Source: Actinomadura rayongensis
GTDB lineage: Bacteria > Actinomycetota > Actinomycetes > Streptosporangiales > Streptosporangiaceae
Direction: 5' to 3'
Length of the DNA stretch: 64,000 nt
Assembly (NCBI RefSeq): GCF_009831215.1
Contig: NZ_WUTW01000008.1
Span: 62,001-126,000, forward strand
Of the stretch, positions 9,172 to 18,983 are shown piece after piece. The first letter of the stretch is position 1; each line of letters begins with the position of its first letter. The notes beneath the pieces are model-generated. The model did not search any database. It was not told where the DNA came from and saw only the letters and a program-made list of their open reading frames with translations. The translations under genes and the position numbers were made by a program.

Positions 9172-10290
9172 TCAGGCGGCGGGTCCCGCCTGCTTCTTCA
9201 GCTCGCCCTCGACCGTGCCGAGGAGCTGCTTCCAGGACGCCTCGAACTTCTCGACGCCCTCCTCCTCCAGCACCCGGACCACGTCGTCGTAGTCGACGCC
9301 GGCGTCCTTCAGCGCGGCCATGTGCGCCCGCGCGTCGTCGTAGGCGCCGGTGACCGCGTCCCCGGCGGGGTCGCCGTGGTCGGCCTCGGCGTCCAGCGTC
9401 GCCTCCGGCATCGTGTTCACGGTGTCGGGCGCGATGAGCTGGTCCACGTACAGCGTGTCCGGAAGGTTCGGGTCCTTCACGCCGGTGGACGCCCACAGCG
9501 GGCGCTGCGGACGCGCCCCCGCGTCCCGGAGCGCCGTCCAGCGGTCCGACCCGAACTTCTCCTCGTACAGCGCGTACGCCAGCCGGGCGTTCGCCACGCC
9601 CGCCTTGGAGCGCAGCGCCGCCGCCTCCGGCGACCCGATCTTGTCCAGGCGCTTGTCGATCTCGGTGTCGACGCGGCTGACGAAGAACGACGCCACCGAC
9701 GCGATCGTCGACAGGTCGTGCCCGTTCGCCTTCGCCTGCTCCAGCCCGGCGAAGAACGCGTCGATCACCCCGGCGTAGCGCTCCAGCGAGAAGATCAGCG
9801 TCACGTTCACGCTGATGCCCTCGGCCAGCGCCGCCGTGATCGCGGGCAGCCCCGCCTCGGTCGCCGGGATCTTGATGAACAGGTTGGGCCGGTCGACCAT
9901 CCACCACAGCGCGCGCGCCTCGGCGACCGTCCGCTCGGCCTCGTGCGCCAGCCGGGGGTCGACCTCCAGCGACACGCGGCCGTCCAGCCCGCCGGTGCTG
10001 TCGTACACCGGACGCAGCACGTCGCAGCCCCACCGGATGTCGTAGGCGGTGATGGCCCGGACGGCCTCCTCCACGTCCACGCCCCGCACCGCGAGGTCGC
10101 GGACCTGGCCGTCGTAGGCCGACCCCTGCGACAGGGCCTTGGCGAAGATGGTGGGGTTGGAGGTCACGCCCACCACGTGCTTGTCCTTGACCAGTTCTTC
10201 CAGGTTGCCCGTCCGCAGGCGTTCCCGGCTGATGTCGTCCAGCCAGATGGACACGCCCTGGTCGGAGAGCCTCTTCAACGTCTCGCTCAT
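9172..10290 (-). CDS. tal: Transaldolase
   Basis: 372 aa. Transfers a dihydroxyacetone unit from sedoheptulose-7-phosphate to glyceraldehyde-3-phosphate. Family signatures are [13 protein letters not shown] near residue 42 and the Schiff-base lysine in NLFIKIPAT near residue 140. ATG at 10290 has a GAGAGGAAG site. It is 40 bp downstream of tkt and very likely cotranscribed; a hairpin after its stop separates it from pgi. Length is typical of the long actinobacterial form. Confidence 0.97.
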   Translation of the reverse strand: MSETLKRLSDQGVSIWLDDISRERLRTGNLEELVKDKHVVGVTSNPTIFAKALSQGSAYDGQVRDLAVRGVDVEEAVRAITAYDIRWGCDVLRPVYDSTGGLDGRVSLEVDPRLAHEAERTVAEARALWWMVDRPNLFIKIPATEAGLPAITAALAEGISVNVTLIFSLERYAGVIDAFFAGLEQAKANGHDLSTIASVASFFVSRVDTEIDKRLDKIGSPEAAALRSKAGVANARLAYALYEEKFGSDRWTALRDAGARPQRPLWASTGVKDPNLPDTLYVDQLIAPDTVNTMPEATLDAEADHGDPAGDAVTGAYDDARAHMAALKDAGVDYDDVVRVLEEEGVEKFEASWKQLLGTVEGELKKQAGPAA

Positions 10291-10330
10291 CGCTTCCTCT
10301 CCCGGAGTCTCGCGGAACGGCGCGGAACGG

Positions 10331-12448
10331 TCAGTTCCCCGTCGTGGAGCCCTTGCCGTCCCGGCCGGCCTTGATGAGGCTGGACCGGGCCGCGGCGACG
10401 ACCCGCTCGGCCGTGAGGCCGAACTGCTCGAACAGCGTCTTGTAGTCGGCGGACGCGCCGAAGTGCTCCAGGCTCACCGCCTCGCCGTACTCGCCCGTGT
10501 AGATGCGCCAGCCGAGCGCGATGCCCGCCTCGACCGAGACGCGCGCGCGGACGCGGGGCGGCAGCACCTCCTGGCGGTAGGCGTCGTCCTGCGCCTCGAA
10601 CCACTCGACGCACGGCATCGACACGACCCGCGTCGGGGTCCCGTCGGCCTCCAGCGTCTCGCGGGCGGCGAGCGCGATCTCGACCTCCGAGCCGGTCGCG
10701 ATGAGGATCACCTCGGGGCGGCCGTCGGACGCGTCCGCCAGCACGTACCCGCCCTTGGCGGTGCCCTCGGCGGACGCCAGCTTCGTCCGGTCGTACACCG
10801 GCAGCTTCTGCCGCGTCAGCGCGAGCCCGGCCGGACGGTCGGTGTGCTGGAGGATCGTCCGCCACGCGACGGCCGTCTCGTTGGCGTCGGCGGGCCGGAC
10901 GACGTCCAGGCCCGGGATCGCCCGCAGCGACCAGAGCTGCTCCACCGGCTGGTGCGTCGGGCCGTCCTCGCCGAGGCCGATGGAGTCGTGCGTCCACACG
11001 TAGGTGACCGGCAGCTTCATCAGCGCGGCGAGCCGGACGGCGGGCCGCATGTAGTCGGAGAAGATCAGGAACGTGCCGCCGTAGGGGCGCGTCCCGCCGT
11101 GCAGCGCGATGCCGTTGCAGATCGCGCCCATCGCGTGCTCGCGCACGCCGAAGTGCAGCGTCCGCCCGTACGGGCCGCCGGGGAACTCCTTGGTCTGGAA
11201 CTCCTCGGGGATGAAGGACGGCTCGCCCTTCATCGTCGTGTTGTTGCTCTCGGCGAGGTCGGCCGAGCCGCCCCACAGCTCCGGCAGCACCGGCGCCAGC
11301 GCGGCGAGGACCTGCCCGGACGCGGCGCGCGTCGCGATGCCGGTGCCCGCCTCGAACTCCGGCAGCGCCTCGGTCCAGCCGCCGGGCAGCGTGCGGGTCG
11401 CGATGCGGTCGTACTCGGCGGCGCGCTCGGGGTGCGCGGTCCGCCACGCCTCGTAGGCCTTGCCCCAGGCGGCGTGCGCGGCGCGGCCCCGGTCCACCAC
11501 GGCGCGCGCGTGGTCCAGGACCTCCGGCGCGACCGCGAACGTCTCGGCCGGGTCGAAGCCGAGGATCTTCTTGGTGGCCGCGACCTCGTCCGCGCCGAGC
11601 GCCGAGCCGTGGATCTTGCCGGTGTTCTTCTTGTTCGGCGCGGGCCAGCCGATGATCGTCCGGAGCGCGATGAACGACGGGCGCGACGTCTCGGCCTTGG
11701 CCGCCTCGAACGCCGCCGCGAGCGCCGCGACGTTCTCGGAGTAGTCGCCGTCGGCCGTCCAGTCGACGTGGTGGACGTCCCAGCCGTAGGCGGCGTAGCG
11801 GGCGCGGACGTCCTCCGACAGCGCGATCGCCGTGTCGTCCTCGATCGAGATGTGGTTGTCGTCGTACAGGACGACCAGGTTGCCGAGCCGCTGGTGACCG
11901 GCGAGCGAGCTGGCCTCGTGGCTGATGCCCTCTTCGATGTCGCCGTCGGAGCAGAACGCCCAGATCGTGTGGTCGAAGGGGGACGTGCCGGGCGCCGCGT
12001 CCGGGTCGAACAGGCCGCGCTCGCGCCGGGCCGCCATCGCCATGCCCACCGCGTTCGCGATGCCCTGGCCGAGCGGGCCCGTCGTCGTCTCCACGCCGGC
12101 CGTGTGCCCGTGCTCGGGGTGGCCGGGCGTGAGGCTGCCCCACTTGCGCAGGGACTTCAGGTCGTCCAGCGTCAACGGGTAGCCGGACAGGTAGAGCTGG
12201 ATGTAAAGGGTCAGGCTGGAGTGCCCGCACGACAGGACGAACCGGTCGCGTCCGGCCCAGTCGGGGTCGGTCGGGTCGTGCTTCAGGAACCGCTGGAAGA
12301 GCAGGTAGGCGGCGGGCGCGAGGCTCATCGCCGTGCCCGGGTGCCCCGAACCGGCGGCCTCCACCGCGTCCGCGGCGAGAACACGGATCGTGTCCACGGC
12401 CCGTCGGTCCAGCTCGGACCATTCAAACGTGCTGTTGTCCCCACTCAC
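10331..12448 (-). CDS. tkt: Transketolase
   Basis: 705 aa thiamine-diphosphate enzyme transferring two-carbon units between pentose, heptose and hexose phosphates. Visible are the N-terminal SGHPGTAMS motif, the ThDP/Mg site GDGDIEEG-like segment ([12 protein letters not shown]), and the pyrimidine domain with [10 protein letters not shown] and [15 protein letters not shown] at 12448 gives the usual N-terminus and lies after an AGAGGAG site. It is the first gene of the minus-strand sugar-phosphate block and faces ctaB across a 530-bp intergenic region. Confidence 0.97.
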   Translation of the reverse strand: MSGDNSTFEWSELDRRAVDTIRVLAADAVEAAGSGHPGTAMSLAPAAYLLFQRFLKHDPTDPDWAGRDRFVLSCGHSSLTLYIQLYLSGYPLTLDDLKSLRKWGSLTPGHPEHGHTAGVETTTGPLGQGIANAVGMAMAARRERGLFDPDAAPGTSPFDHTIWAFCSDGDIEEGISHEASSLAGHQRLGNLVVLYDDNHISIEDDTAIALSEDVRARYAAYGWDVHHVDWTADGDYSENVAALAAAFEAAKAETSRPSFIALRTIIGWPAPNKKNTGKIHGSALGADEVAATKKILGFDPAETFAVAPEVLDHARAVVDRGRAAHAAWGKAYEAWRTAHPERAAEYDRIATRTLPGGWTEALPEFEAGTGIATRAASGQVLAALAPVLPELWGGSADLAESNNTTMKGEPSFIPEEFQTKEFPGGPYGRTLHFGVREHAMGAICNGIALHGGTRPYGGTFLIFSDYMRPAVRLAALMKLPVTYVWTHDSIGLGEDGPTHQPVEQLWSLRAIPGLDVVRPADANETAVAWRTILQHTDRPAGLALTRQKLPVYDRTKLASAEGTAKGGYVLADASDGRPEVILIATGSEVEIALAARETLEADGTPTRVVSMPCVEWFEAQDDAYRQEVLPPRVRARVSVEAGIALGWRIYTGEYGEAVSLEHFGASADYKTLFEQFGLTAERVVAAARSSLIKAGRDGKGSTTGN

Positions 12449-12978
12449 GGAACGCCAGGCTCCTCTCACAACCGCTGTGCATAATCGTCGGGTCGGACGC
12501 GGGCGGTCGTCCCGGCGGGCCGTGGCGATCGTTCCGGCGGCCCGCCACGCCGGGTCGCGCGAAGATCCGCGAAGATCACCGCGCCCGCTTCCGAGCCTAC
12601 CGCTCCGCCGGGACGGCGCACCGGGCCGGGAAGTCCGGTCGCGGCCGGGGTGATCAGGGACGTCACCGCGGCCGGATCGGCCGTCCGCATAGGGTGACCC
12701 TTGCCCGAAGCGCCGTCGGACTAACCCCCCGCCCGGGTGAACTCGCGGGGGAGCCCCGCGCCCCCCGGCGGGCCCTGTCACAAGGCGTGACGGCGCGTCC
12801 CGGACCCGGTGCGTGACCCCGGGAGGGGGCGGACTACAGTGAGGGCGCGGTTGACGACATCGGCCGCGACAGGTTTCGCCGAGCCGAAGTTGCAGCGGCC
12901 CGAGGTGCGGCCCGGAACGCGGGGGCGCCGCCGAGGCGGCATGTGATTTCTCATCCCTAGTTGGACGTGGACCCGATT
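12449..12978. other. Divergent intergenic region between tkt and ctaB
   Basis: 530 bp without a convincing gene. On the plus strand a possible ctaB promoter lies at 12813-12840. On the minus strand a GATTAT box (plus 12479-12484) lies 30 bases before the tkt GTG with no good -35. The rest is GC-rich with short open frames that have neither ribosome sites nor recognisable products. Confidence 0.5.
12813..12840 (+). promoter_or_regulatory. Possible promoter for ctaB
   Basis: GTGACC, 16-bp spacer, TACAGT. The -10 fits TANNNT. The start of ctaB is about 140 bases downstream, which would leave a long leader, so this is tentative. Confidence 0.3.
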
Positions 12979-13953
12979 GTGACGGTGCTCAGTAACAAGC
13001 CCGGGCTCGATCTGGGCGAGCAGGCGCCGGGGGCGCCCGCGGACCCGGTCGCGACGGCCGAACGCCGCTCGTTCGGCGCGAGCGTGCGCGCCTACGTGGC
13101 GCTCACCAAGCCGCGCGTGATCGAGCTGCTCTTGATCACGACCATCCCGGTCATGTTCCTCGCCGCCGGGGGCGTCCCCCCGCTGCGCACGGTCCTGCTG
13201 ACGTTCGCGTTCGGCGCCATGTCGGCGGGCGCCGCGAACGCGGTCAACTGCTACATCGACCGCGACATCGACGCCAAGATGCGCCGCACCCGGCGCCGTC
13301 CGCTGGCGCGCGCGCAGGTCACGCCCGCCCGGGCGCTGGTGTTCGGGATCACGCTCGGCGCCGCGTCCACGGCGGGCTTCGCGCTGACGGTCGACGTGTT
13401 CGCCGCCGCGCTGTCGCTGTTCGCGATCCTGTTCTACGTCTTCGTGTACTCGCTGCTGCTCAAGCGCCGGACGTCGCAGAACGTCGTGTGGGGCGGCATC
13501 GCGGGGTGCATGCCCGTCCTCATCGGCTGGGCGGCCATCACGCACAGTCTGAGCCTGACGCCGTTCGTGCTGTTCGGCGTCGTGTTCCTGTGGACGCCGC
13601 CGCACACCTGGACGCTCGCCATGCGCTACCGCGAGGACTACGCGGTCGCCAAGGTGCCGATGCTGCCGGTCGTCGCGACCGAGCGCCGCGTCGTGATCGA
13701 AAGCCTGGTCTACACCTACGCGACCGTCCTGTGCTCGCTGGCGCTGTGGCCCGTGGCGGGCATGGGGCCGGTGTACGGGGCCGTCGCGGTCGTCCTCGGG
13801 CTGGCGTTCCTCGCCGAGGGGCACCGGCTGCTGCGGGACGTCCTCGCCGGCGTGACGGGCGTCCACCTGCGGCCGATGCGGTTCTTCCACCTCTCCAACG
13901 TGTACCTCGCGCTGCTGTTCGCGGCGGTCGCGGTGGACCCGCTCCTGCACTGA
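12979..13953 (+). CDS. ctaB: Protoheme IX farnesyltransferase (haem O synthase)
   Basis: 324 aa polytopic membrane enzyme that adds a farnesyl group to haem B to make haem O for cytochrome oxidase. The UbiA-type Asp-rich motif [11 protein letters not shown] is near residue 90, and the second motif [11 protein letters not shown] near residue 220. About nine membrane segments are visible. I prefer the GTG at 12979 (VTVLSNKPG); TTG 12961 and GTG 12967 are in-frame alternatives, none with a clear ribosome site. ctaA follows two genes later, a common actinobacterial linkage divergent from tkt. Confidence 0.95.
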   Translation: MTVLSNKPGLDLGEQAPGAPADPVATAERRSFGASVRAYVALTKPRVIELLLITTIPVMFLAAGGVPPLRTVLLTFAFGAMSAGAANAVNCYIDRDIDAKMRRTRRRPLARAQVTPARALVFGITLGAASTAGFALTVDVFAAALSLFAILFYVFVYSLLLKRRTSQNVVWGGIAGCMPVLIGWAAITHSLSLTPFVLFGVVFLWTPPHTWTLAMRYREDYAVAKVPMLPVVATERRVVIESLVYTYATVLCSLALWPVAGMGPVYGAVAVVLGLAFLAEGHRLLRDVLAGVTGVHLRPMRFFHLSNVYLALLFAAVAVDPLLH

Positions 13954-13975
13954 TGCTGCACTGACCGCTGGAGCG

Positions 13976-14014
13976 CCGGACGGCCCCGGCCGCGCCGCCG
14001 CCCGGCCCGTCCGG
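13976..14014 (+). terminator. Hairpin after ctaB
   Basis: Arms CCGGACGG (13976-13983) and CCGTCCGG (14007-14014) form an 8-bp stem immediately before the -10 box of the next gene. Probable ctaB terminator. Confidence 0.45.
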
Positions 14015-14015
14015 T

Positions 14016-14021
14016 TACGCT
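14016..14021 (+). promoter_or_regulatory. -10 box of a leaderless PrsW gene
   Basis: TACGCT followed by exactly 6 bases and then the ATG at 14028. This TANNNT-N6-start spacing is typical of leaderless actinobacterial transcripts, and no ribosome site is present. Confidence 0.45.
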
Positions 14022-14027
14022 CCCGGT

Positions 14028-15233
14028 ATGGCGCAGGTTGACCCGAAGGCGGTGCTGGAGGGCCGGGTGCCGGGACGTCCCCCGGTCCTGCTCATCCTCG
14101 GCCTGTTCGGCTGCTCGGTGTGCGCGCTGCTCGCGCTGGCGCTGGACGCGCTGTCGGGCGGCAGCGGCTTCTGGGCCGGGCTCGTGCTGGCGATGCTGCC
14201 GATCCCGCTGCTGGTCGCCCTCGTCCTCACCCTGGACCGGATGGAGCCCGAGCCGCCGCGCGCGCTCGCGTTCTCGTTCATGTGGGGCGCCGGGGTCGCG
14301 GTGTTCGGCGCGCTCGTGCTCAACACGCTCGGGCTGCTGTACGTGACCGTCCCGATCTTCGGGGAGACGAAGGGACACTTCGTCAGCGCGACGTTCGGGG
14401 CGCCGGTCATCGAGGAGACGCTGAAGGGCGCGGTGCTGTTCGGCCTGCTGTGGCTGCGCCGCAACGAGATCGACGGGTTCGCCGACGGCGTGATCTACGC
14501 CGGGATGGTCGGGCTCGGCTTCGCGATGATGGAGAACGTCACCTACTACATGCGCGCCTACGAGGACGGCGGCGCGCAGGCCCTCCAGGCGGTGTTCGTG
14601 CTGCGCGGGCTCGTCGTGCCGTTCAGCCACCCGCTGTTCACGTCGATGACCGGGCTCGGCGTCGCCTACGCCGCCACGCACCGGCGCGGGCAGCTCGCCG
14701 CGCCGCTGCTCGGGCTGTTCGGGGCGATGCTGCTGCACGGGCTGTGGAACGGGTCCACGGCGTTCGGCGGGACGGGCCTGGCGATCGTGTACGTGCTGGA
14801 CCTGCTCGTCCTGCTGGTCATCATCGGGATCGTGTCGGTGGAGCGCCGGGCCACCGTCCGCCGCATCGAGACCTACCTGCCCGCCTACGCCGCGACCGGG
14901 CTCGTCACGCCGGAGGACGTCCGGATGCTGCGGTCCCTGCGCTCGCGGCGGCACGCCCGGCGCTGGGCGAAGATGGTCGGCGGGCCGTTCGCGGCGCGCG
15001 CGATGGGCGACTACCAGCTCGCCGCGACCGAGCTGTCGCTGCTGCACAAGCGGGCCGAGCGCGGCGTCGCGGACCCGGCGTGGTTCAGCGCCCGCCGGGA
15101 CGCCCTGCTGGACCTCATGGACCTCGCCCGGCAGGCGTTCCTGCGGACCCCGCCCCGGCGGCCGGCCGCGCCGCCGTGGGCGCCGGGCGGACCGTCGGGG
15201 TTCCTGCCGCAGGACCCGCCGCCGTACGGCTGA
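14028..15233 (+). CDS. prsW: PrsW-family intramembrane metalloprotease
   Basis: 401 aa membrane protein with about eight helices in residues 20-275 and a soluble basic, Pro-rich C-terminal tail. PrsW hallmarks are present: the EE pair in VIEETLKG, ENVTYY and the His motif FSHPLFTS, plus LHGLWNG. PrsW in Bacillus makes the first cut in the anti-sigma factor RsiW; the substrate of actinobacterial members is unknown. It sits between ctaB and ctaA. The ATG at 14028 follows a leaderless-type -10 box. Confidence 0.85.
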   Translation: MAQVDPKAVLEGRVPGRPPVLLILGLFGCSVCALLALALDALSGGSGFWAGLVLAMLPIPLLVALVLTLDRMEPEPPRALAFSFMWGAGVAVFGALVLNTLGLLYVTVPIFGETKGHFVSATFGAPVIEETLKGAVLFGLLWLRRNEIDGFADGVIYAGMVGLGFAMMENVTYYMRAYEDGGAQALQAVFVLRGLVVPFSHPLFTSMTGLGVAYAATHRRGQLAAPLLGLFGAMLLHGLWNGSTAFGGTGLAIVYVLDLLVLLVIIGIVSVERRATVRRIETYLPAYAATGLVTPEDVRMLRSLRSRRHARRWAKMVGGPFAARAMGDYQLAATELSLLHKRAERGVADPAWFSARRDALLDLMDLARQAFLRTPPRRPAAPPWAPGGPSGFLPQDPPPYG

Positions 15234-15278
15234 CCGAGCCTGACCGGGGGGTGCGTCGGGGCTGCGGCCGACCGCCCT

Positions 15279-15284
15279 TACGAT
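15279..15284 (+). promoter_or_regulatory. -10 box of ctaA
   Basis: TACGAT then 7 bases then GTG 15292. The box overlaps an upstream in-frame ATG (15283), which argues that the GTG is the true, leaderless start. Confidence 0.4.
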
Positions 15285-15291
15285 GAATGCC

Positions 15292-16281
15292 GTGGCCGAA
15301 CGCTCCGCTCCGAACCCGCTCCTGCGGGCCGTGGACGCCGTCTGGCGCCCCACCCCCGCCTCGCTCCGCCTGCTGGCGCTCCTCGGCGTCCTCGGCAACG
15401 CGGTCATCGTGGCGACCGGCGGCGCCGTCCGCGTCACCAAGTCCGGGCTCGGCTGCCCCACCTGGCCGCGCTGCACCGGCGACAGCCTCGTCCCGGCCGG
15501 CAACCCCGACCATCCGGCGCTCAACATGGGCATCGAGTTCGGGAACCGGCTGCTGACGTTCGTCGTGCTCGGCGTCGGGGTGCTGGTGTTCGTCGCGGCG
15601 CTGCGGCTCGTCCCGCGCCGCCGGGACCTCGTGCTGCTCGCGCTCGCGCAGCCGATGAGCGTCGTCGCGCAGGCGGTGATCGGCGGGATCGTCGTCCTGA
15701 CGGACCTGCACCCGGCCGCCGTCGCGCTCCACTTCCTCGTGTCCCCGGCGCTGCTGGTGTTCTGCGTCGCGCTGTGGGTCCGGACGGGCGAGGGCGACGA
15801 GAAGCCGCGCCGCCTCACCGGCCCTGCGCTGCGCGTGCTGACGTGGGCGCTGCTCGCCGCGGCGGGCGCGGTGCTCGTCGCCGGGACGGTCGTCACCGGC
15901 ACGGGCCCGCACGCCGGGGACGCCGAGGCGCGCCGGTGGCCGTTCGACATCGAGGAGGTCGCGCGGATCCACGGCGAGCTGGCCTGGGCGCTCGTGCTGC
16001 TGACCGTCGCGGTGCTCGGCTGGGCCGTCCGCGCCAAGGCGCCCGCCGCGCTCCGGCGCCGCGCCGCCGAACTGCTCGCGGTGGAGCTGGCGCAGGGCGT
16101 CATCGGCTACGTCCAGTACTTCAACGGCGTGCCGGGGCCGCTGGTCGTCGCGCACATGCTCGGCGCGGTCCTGCTGTGGATCGCCGCGCTGCGGGTGCTG
16201 TTCGCCACGCGCGAGCGCGGTCCGGTCCCGGTCGCGGCGCCCAAGGCCGCGCCGGTGCGCGAGGCCCCGCAGCCCGCCTGA
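15292..16281 (+). CDS. ctaA: Haem A synthase
   Basis: About 329 aa membrane protein of the CtaA/COX15 family; oxidises haem O to haem A for aa3-type cytochrome oxidase. Eight membrane segments are visible. Features include the Cys pair in LGCPTWPRC, the EFGNR segment, DLHPAAVALH and the late VAHMLGAV histidine. The GTG 15292 is preferred from the -10 spacing; ATG 15283, three codons upstream, is the alternative. Its stop lies 14 bp from the convergent polX stop. It completes the ctaB/ctaA pair. Confidence 0.94.
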   Translation: MAERSAPNPLLRAVDAVWRPTPASLRLLALLGVLGNAVIVATGGAVRVTKSGLGCPTWPRCTGDSLVPAGNPDHPALNMGIEFGNRLLTFVVLGVGVLVFVAALRLVPRRRDLVLLALAQPMSVVAQAVIGGIVVLTDLHPAAVALHFLVSPALLVFCVALWVRTGEGDEKPRRLTGPALRVLTWALLAAAGAVLVAGTVVTGTGPHAGDAEARRWPFDIEEVARIHGELAWALVLLTVAVLGWAVRAKAPAALRRRAAELLAVELAQGVIGYVQYFNGVPGPLVVAHMLGAVLLWIAALRVLFATRERGPVPVAAPKAAPVREAPQPA

Positions 16282-16295
16282 TCAGACCCGTCTGG

Positions 16296-18026
16296 TCAAA
16301 CCCGCTCGGCCTTCGCGGCGAAGAACGCGCGCAGCCGGTCCAGCGGCCAGGTGTTGATGACGTCGTCGGGCGTCAGCCAGCCGCGCTGCGCGACGCCGAC
16401 CCCGAACCGGATGTTGCGGTGGTCGCGCAGCGAGTGCGCGTCGGTGTCGATCGAGAACCGCACGCCGAGGCGCCGGGCGCGCCGGACGAGGTCGGCGGGC
16501 AGGTCCAGCCGGTCGGGGAAGCAGTCGATCTCCATCGCGGTGCCGGTGCGGGCGGCGGCGCGGAACACCTCGTCCCAGTCGGCGTCGACCGGGCCGCGCC
16601 GCCCGAGGGACCGCGTCGTCGGGTGCCCGATGACGTGGACGTACGGGTTCTCGCACGCCCGGACGAACCGCCGCGTCATCGCGTCCTTGTCCTGCCGGAA
16701 CTGGGAGTGGACGGACGCCACGCACACGTCGAACCCCGCGAGGAACTCGGCGTCCCAGTCCACGTTCCCGTCGCCGTCGATGTTCAGCTCGGTGCCGTGC
16801 AGGATCTCCAGCTCCGGCGTGCGCGCGTTCAGCGCCCGGATCCGCTCCCGCTGCGCGAGCATCTTCTCCGACGTCATCCGCTGCATGACGAGGTTCGGCG
16901 CGTGGTCGGTGACGGCGTAGTACTCCAGGCCGCGCCCGATCGCCGCCCGCACCATCTCCTCCAGCGTCGCGGTGCCGTCGGTGAGGTCGGTGTGGCTGTG
17001 CAGGTCGCCGCGCAGGTCGTCCACGGTGACGAGCCGGGGCAGCTCGCCCGCCAGCGCCGCCTGGATCTCGCCGGCGTCCTCGCGCAGCGTCGGGTGGATC
17101 CACGGCAGGCCGAGCCGCGCGTAGACCTCCTCCTCGGTCTCCGACGCGATCAGCGCGCCGCTCTCGACGTCGAAGATCCCGTACTCCGACAGCCGCAGCC
17201 CGGCGCGCACCGCGATCTCCCGCGTCCGGACGTTGTGCGCCTGCGACCCGGTGAAGTACTGGAGCGCCGCGCCCCACGCCTCCGGCGGGACGACCCGCAG
17301 GTCCACCTGGAGCCCGCGCGAGGTGCGGACGGACGTCTTCTTGTCGCCGCCCGCGATCACCTCGGTGACGAACGGCAGCGCGGTGAACGCCTCCATCACC
17401 GGACGCGGGTCGTTCGTCGCGGCGAGGACGTCCACGTCCCCGATCGTCTCGCGCATCCGGCGCAGTGACCCGGCGAACGCGCAGCGCTCCACGCCGGGCA
17501 CCTCCGACAGGACCGCGACGATCTCGTCCGCGAGGTCGGCGGCGACGTCCACCAGCGACCGCTCGCCCGCCTGCCGCAGCAGCTCGATCCCGTGCCGGAT
17601 GTTCTCCTCGGTCTTCGGCCCGAACCCCTTGAGCCCGCGCAGCCGCCCCCGGCCGATCGCCTCGGCCAGCTCGTCCACCGAGGAGACGCCGATCTCCTCG
17701 TACAGCGCGAGCGCCTTCTTCGGCCCGAGCCCCGGGATCTCGGTCAGCGCGCGGACCCCGGCGGGGATCCGCGTCCGCAGCTCCTCGACCTGCCGGATCG
17801 TGCCGGTGGCGAGGTAGTCCTCGACCTTCTTGGCGATGGCCTCGCCCACCGACGGGATCTGCCGGAGCCGGGACGGCGGCAGGTCCGCGACGTCCTCGGG
17901 GTGGCCCTGCAGCGAGCGGGCGGCCTTCTCGTACGCGCGGATCTTGAACGCGTCGCCGCCCGTGATGGACAGCAGGTCCGCCAGTTCCCGCAGGAGGGCC
18001 GCAGCCTCGTCGTTCGCCCGTGCCAT
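16296..18026 (-). CDS. polX: DNA polymerase/3'-5' exonuclease PolX
   Basis: 576 aa repair polymerase. The N-terminus has helix-hairpin-helix DNA-binding segments (SVGEAIAKKVE; IPGLGPKKAL), then a family-X nucleotidyltransferase core with GSLRRMRETIGDVDVL near residue 190. A C-terminal PHP phosphoesterase domain has GDLHSHTDLTDG, VTDHAPN, ASVHSQF and DTDAHS metal ligands. Such proteins fill short gaps in base-excision repair. The ATG at 18026 is preceded by TAGACT and 7 bases, a leaderless arrangement. Bacterial length is typical (about 570). Confidence 0.95.
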   Translation of the reverse strand: MARANDEAAALLRELADLLSITGGDAFKIRAYEKAARSLQGHPEDVADLPPSRLRQIPSVGEAIAKKVEDYLATGTIRQVEELRTRIPAGVRALTEIPGLGPKKALALYEEIGVSSVDELAEAIGRGRLRGLKGFGPKTEENIRHGIELLRQAGERSLVDVAADLADEIVAVLSEVPGVERCAFAGSLRRMRETIGDVDVLAATNDPRPVMEAFTALPFVTEVIAGGDKKTSVRTSRGLQVDLRVVPPEAWGAALQYFTGSQAHNVRTREIAVRAGLRLSEYGIFDVESGALIASETEEEVYARLGLPWIHPTLREDAGEIQAALAGELPRLVTVDDLRGDLHSHTDLTDGTATLEEMVRAAIGRGLEYYAVTDHAPNLVMQRMTSEKMLAQRERIRALNARTPELEILHGTELNIDGDGNVDWDAEFLAGFDVCVASVHSQFRQDKDAMTRRFVRACENPYVHVIGHPTTRSLGRRGPVDADWDEVFRAAARTGTAMEIDCFPDRLDLPADLVRRARRLGVRFSIDTDAHSLRDHRNIRFGVGVAQRGWLTPDDVINTWPLDRLRAFFAAKAERV

Positions 18027-18033
18027 GGCCCCG

Positions 18034-18039
18034 AGTCTA
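18034..18039 (-). promoter_or_regulatory. -10 box of polX
   Basis: Minus-strand TAGACT, 7 bases before the ATG at 18026; leaderless pattern without a ribosome site. Confidence 0.4.
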
Positions 18040-18071
18040 CGAACCGGGTCCGACACTCCCGGTGAGCGCGG

Positions 18072-18908
18072 TCAGCGCAGCGGCGCGACCGGCCCGCCCG
18101 GACGCTCCATGCGCCCGTCCACGACCGTGTCCACGACCGCCGCGATCTCGCTCTCGGGCAGCGCCCGGTAGCCGTCGGCGGTGACCACCGAGATCGACGG
18201 GTAGATCCGGCGGGCCCGGTCCGGGCCGCCGGTGGCCGAGTCGTCGTCGGCGGCGTCGTACAGGGCCTCGACGGCGACGCGCGCGGCGTCCTCCACCGAC
18301 AGGTCCGGCCGGTACAGCTTCTTCAGCGAGCCCTCGGCGAACGGGGAGCCGGAGCCGTCGGCGTGGAAGTCGCGCGCCCGCTGCGGAGCCCCGGTGATGT
18401 CGTAGGTGTAGATGTGCGCCTCGCCCCGGTCGGCGTCGTACCCGGCGAACAGCGGGACGACCGCGAGGCCCTGCAGCGCCTGCGCGAGGTTGGCCTGGAT
18501 GACGGCGCCGAGGCGGCGGGCCTTGCCCGGCAGCGACAGCGGGACCGTCTCCATCTTCTCGTAGTGCTCCAGCTCGACCTGGAACAGCCGGACCATCTCC
18601 AGCGCGAGGCCGACGGTGCCCGCGAACGCCACGACGGAGTACTCGTCGGCGCGCTGCACCTTGTCCAGCTCGCGGTAGGCGATGACGTTGCCCTGGGTGG
18701 CGCGGCGGTCGCCCGCCATCATGACCCCGCCGGCGAACGTCAGCGCGAGGACGGTCGTGCCGTGCGGCAGGTCGAGCCGGTCCTTCGGGCGGACGCGGTT
18801 GACCGGCAGCAGCTCGGGCGCGCGCTGGCGCAGGAAGTCCACGAAGGAGGGCGTGCCCGGCTCGAACAGCTCCGGGGCGAGCCCCTGGTCATCGGCCCAG
18901 CCGCTCAC
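18072..18908 (-). CDS. prcB: Proteasome beta-type subunit, outside a proteasome operon
   Basis: 278 aa. A 50-residue propeptide precedes the processing site PHG|TT, so T51 becomes the catalytic Thr1. Counting from it, Asp17 (GDRRAT) and Lys33 (LDKV) of the active site are conserved, and MVRLFQVELEHYEK and GLAVVPLFAGYD match actinobacterial PrcB closely. It should therefore be an active 20S subunit. The usual partners (dop, pup, prcA) are absent here: neighbours are polX and an EamA transporter. It is either a second beta subunit or a relocated one. GTG 18908 has GAGGAG 6 bases upstream. Confidence 0.92.
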   Translation of the reverse strand: MSGWADDQGLAPELFEPGTPSFVDFLRQRAPELLPVNRVRPKDRLDLPHGTTVLALTFAGGVMMAGDRRATQGNVIAYRELDKVQRADEYSVVAFAGTVGLALEMVRLFQVELEHYEKMETVPLSLPGKARRLGAVIQANLAQALQGLAVVPLFAGYDADRGEAHIYTYDITGAPQRARDFHADGSGSPFAEGSLKKLYRPDLSVEDAARVAVEALYDAADDDSATGGPDRARRIYPSISVVTADGYRALPESEIAAVVDTVVDGRMERPGGPVAPLR

Positions 18909-18983
18909 GGTGGCTCCTCACGTTCGGTTCCGTCCGGTCTTTCCGATCCTTCCATGCCCGGACGGGCACCCGCCACTCGCCGC

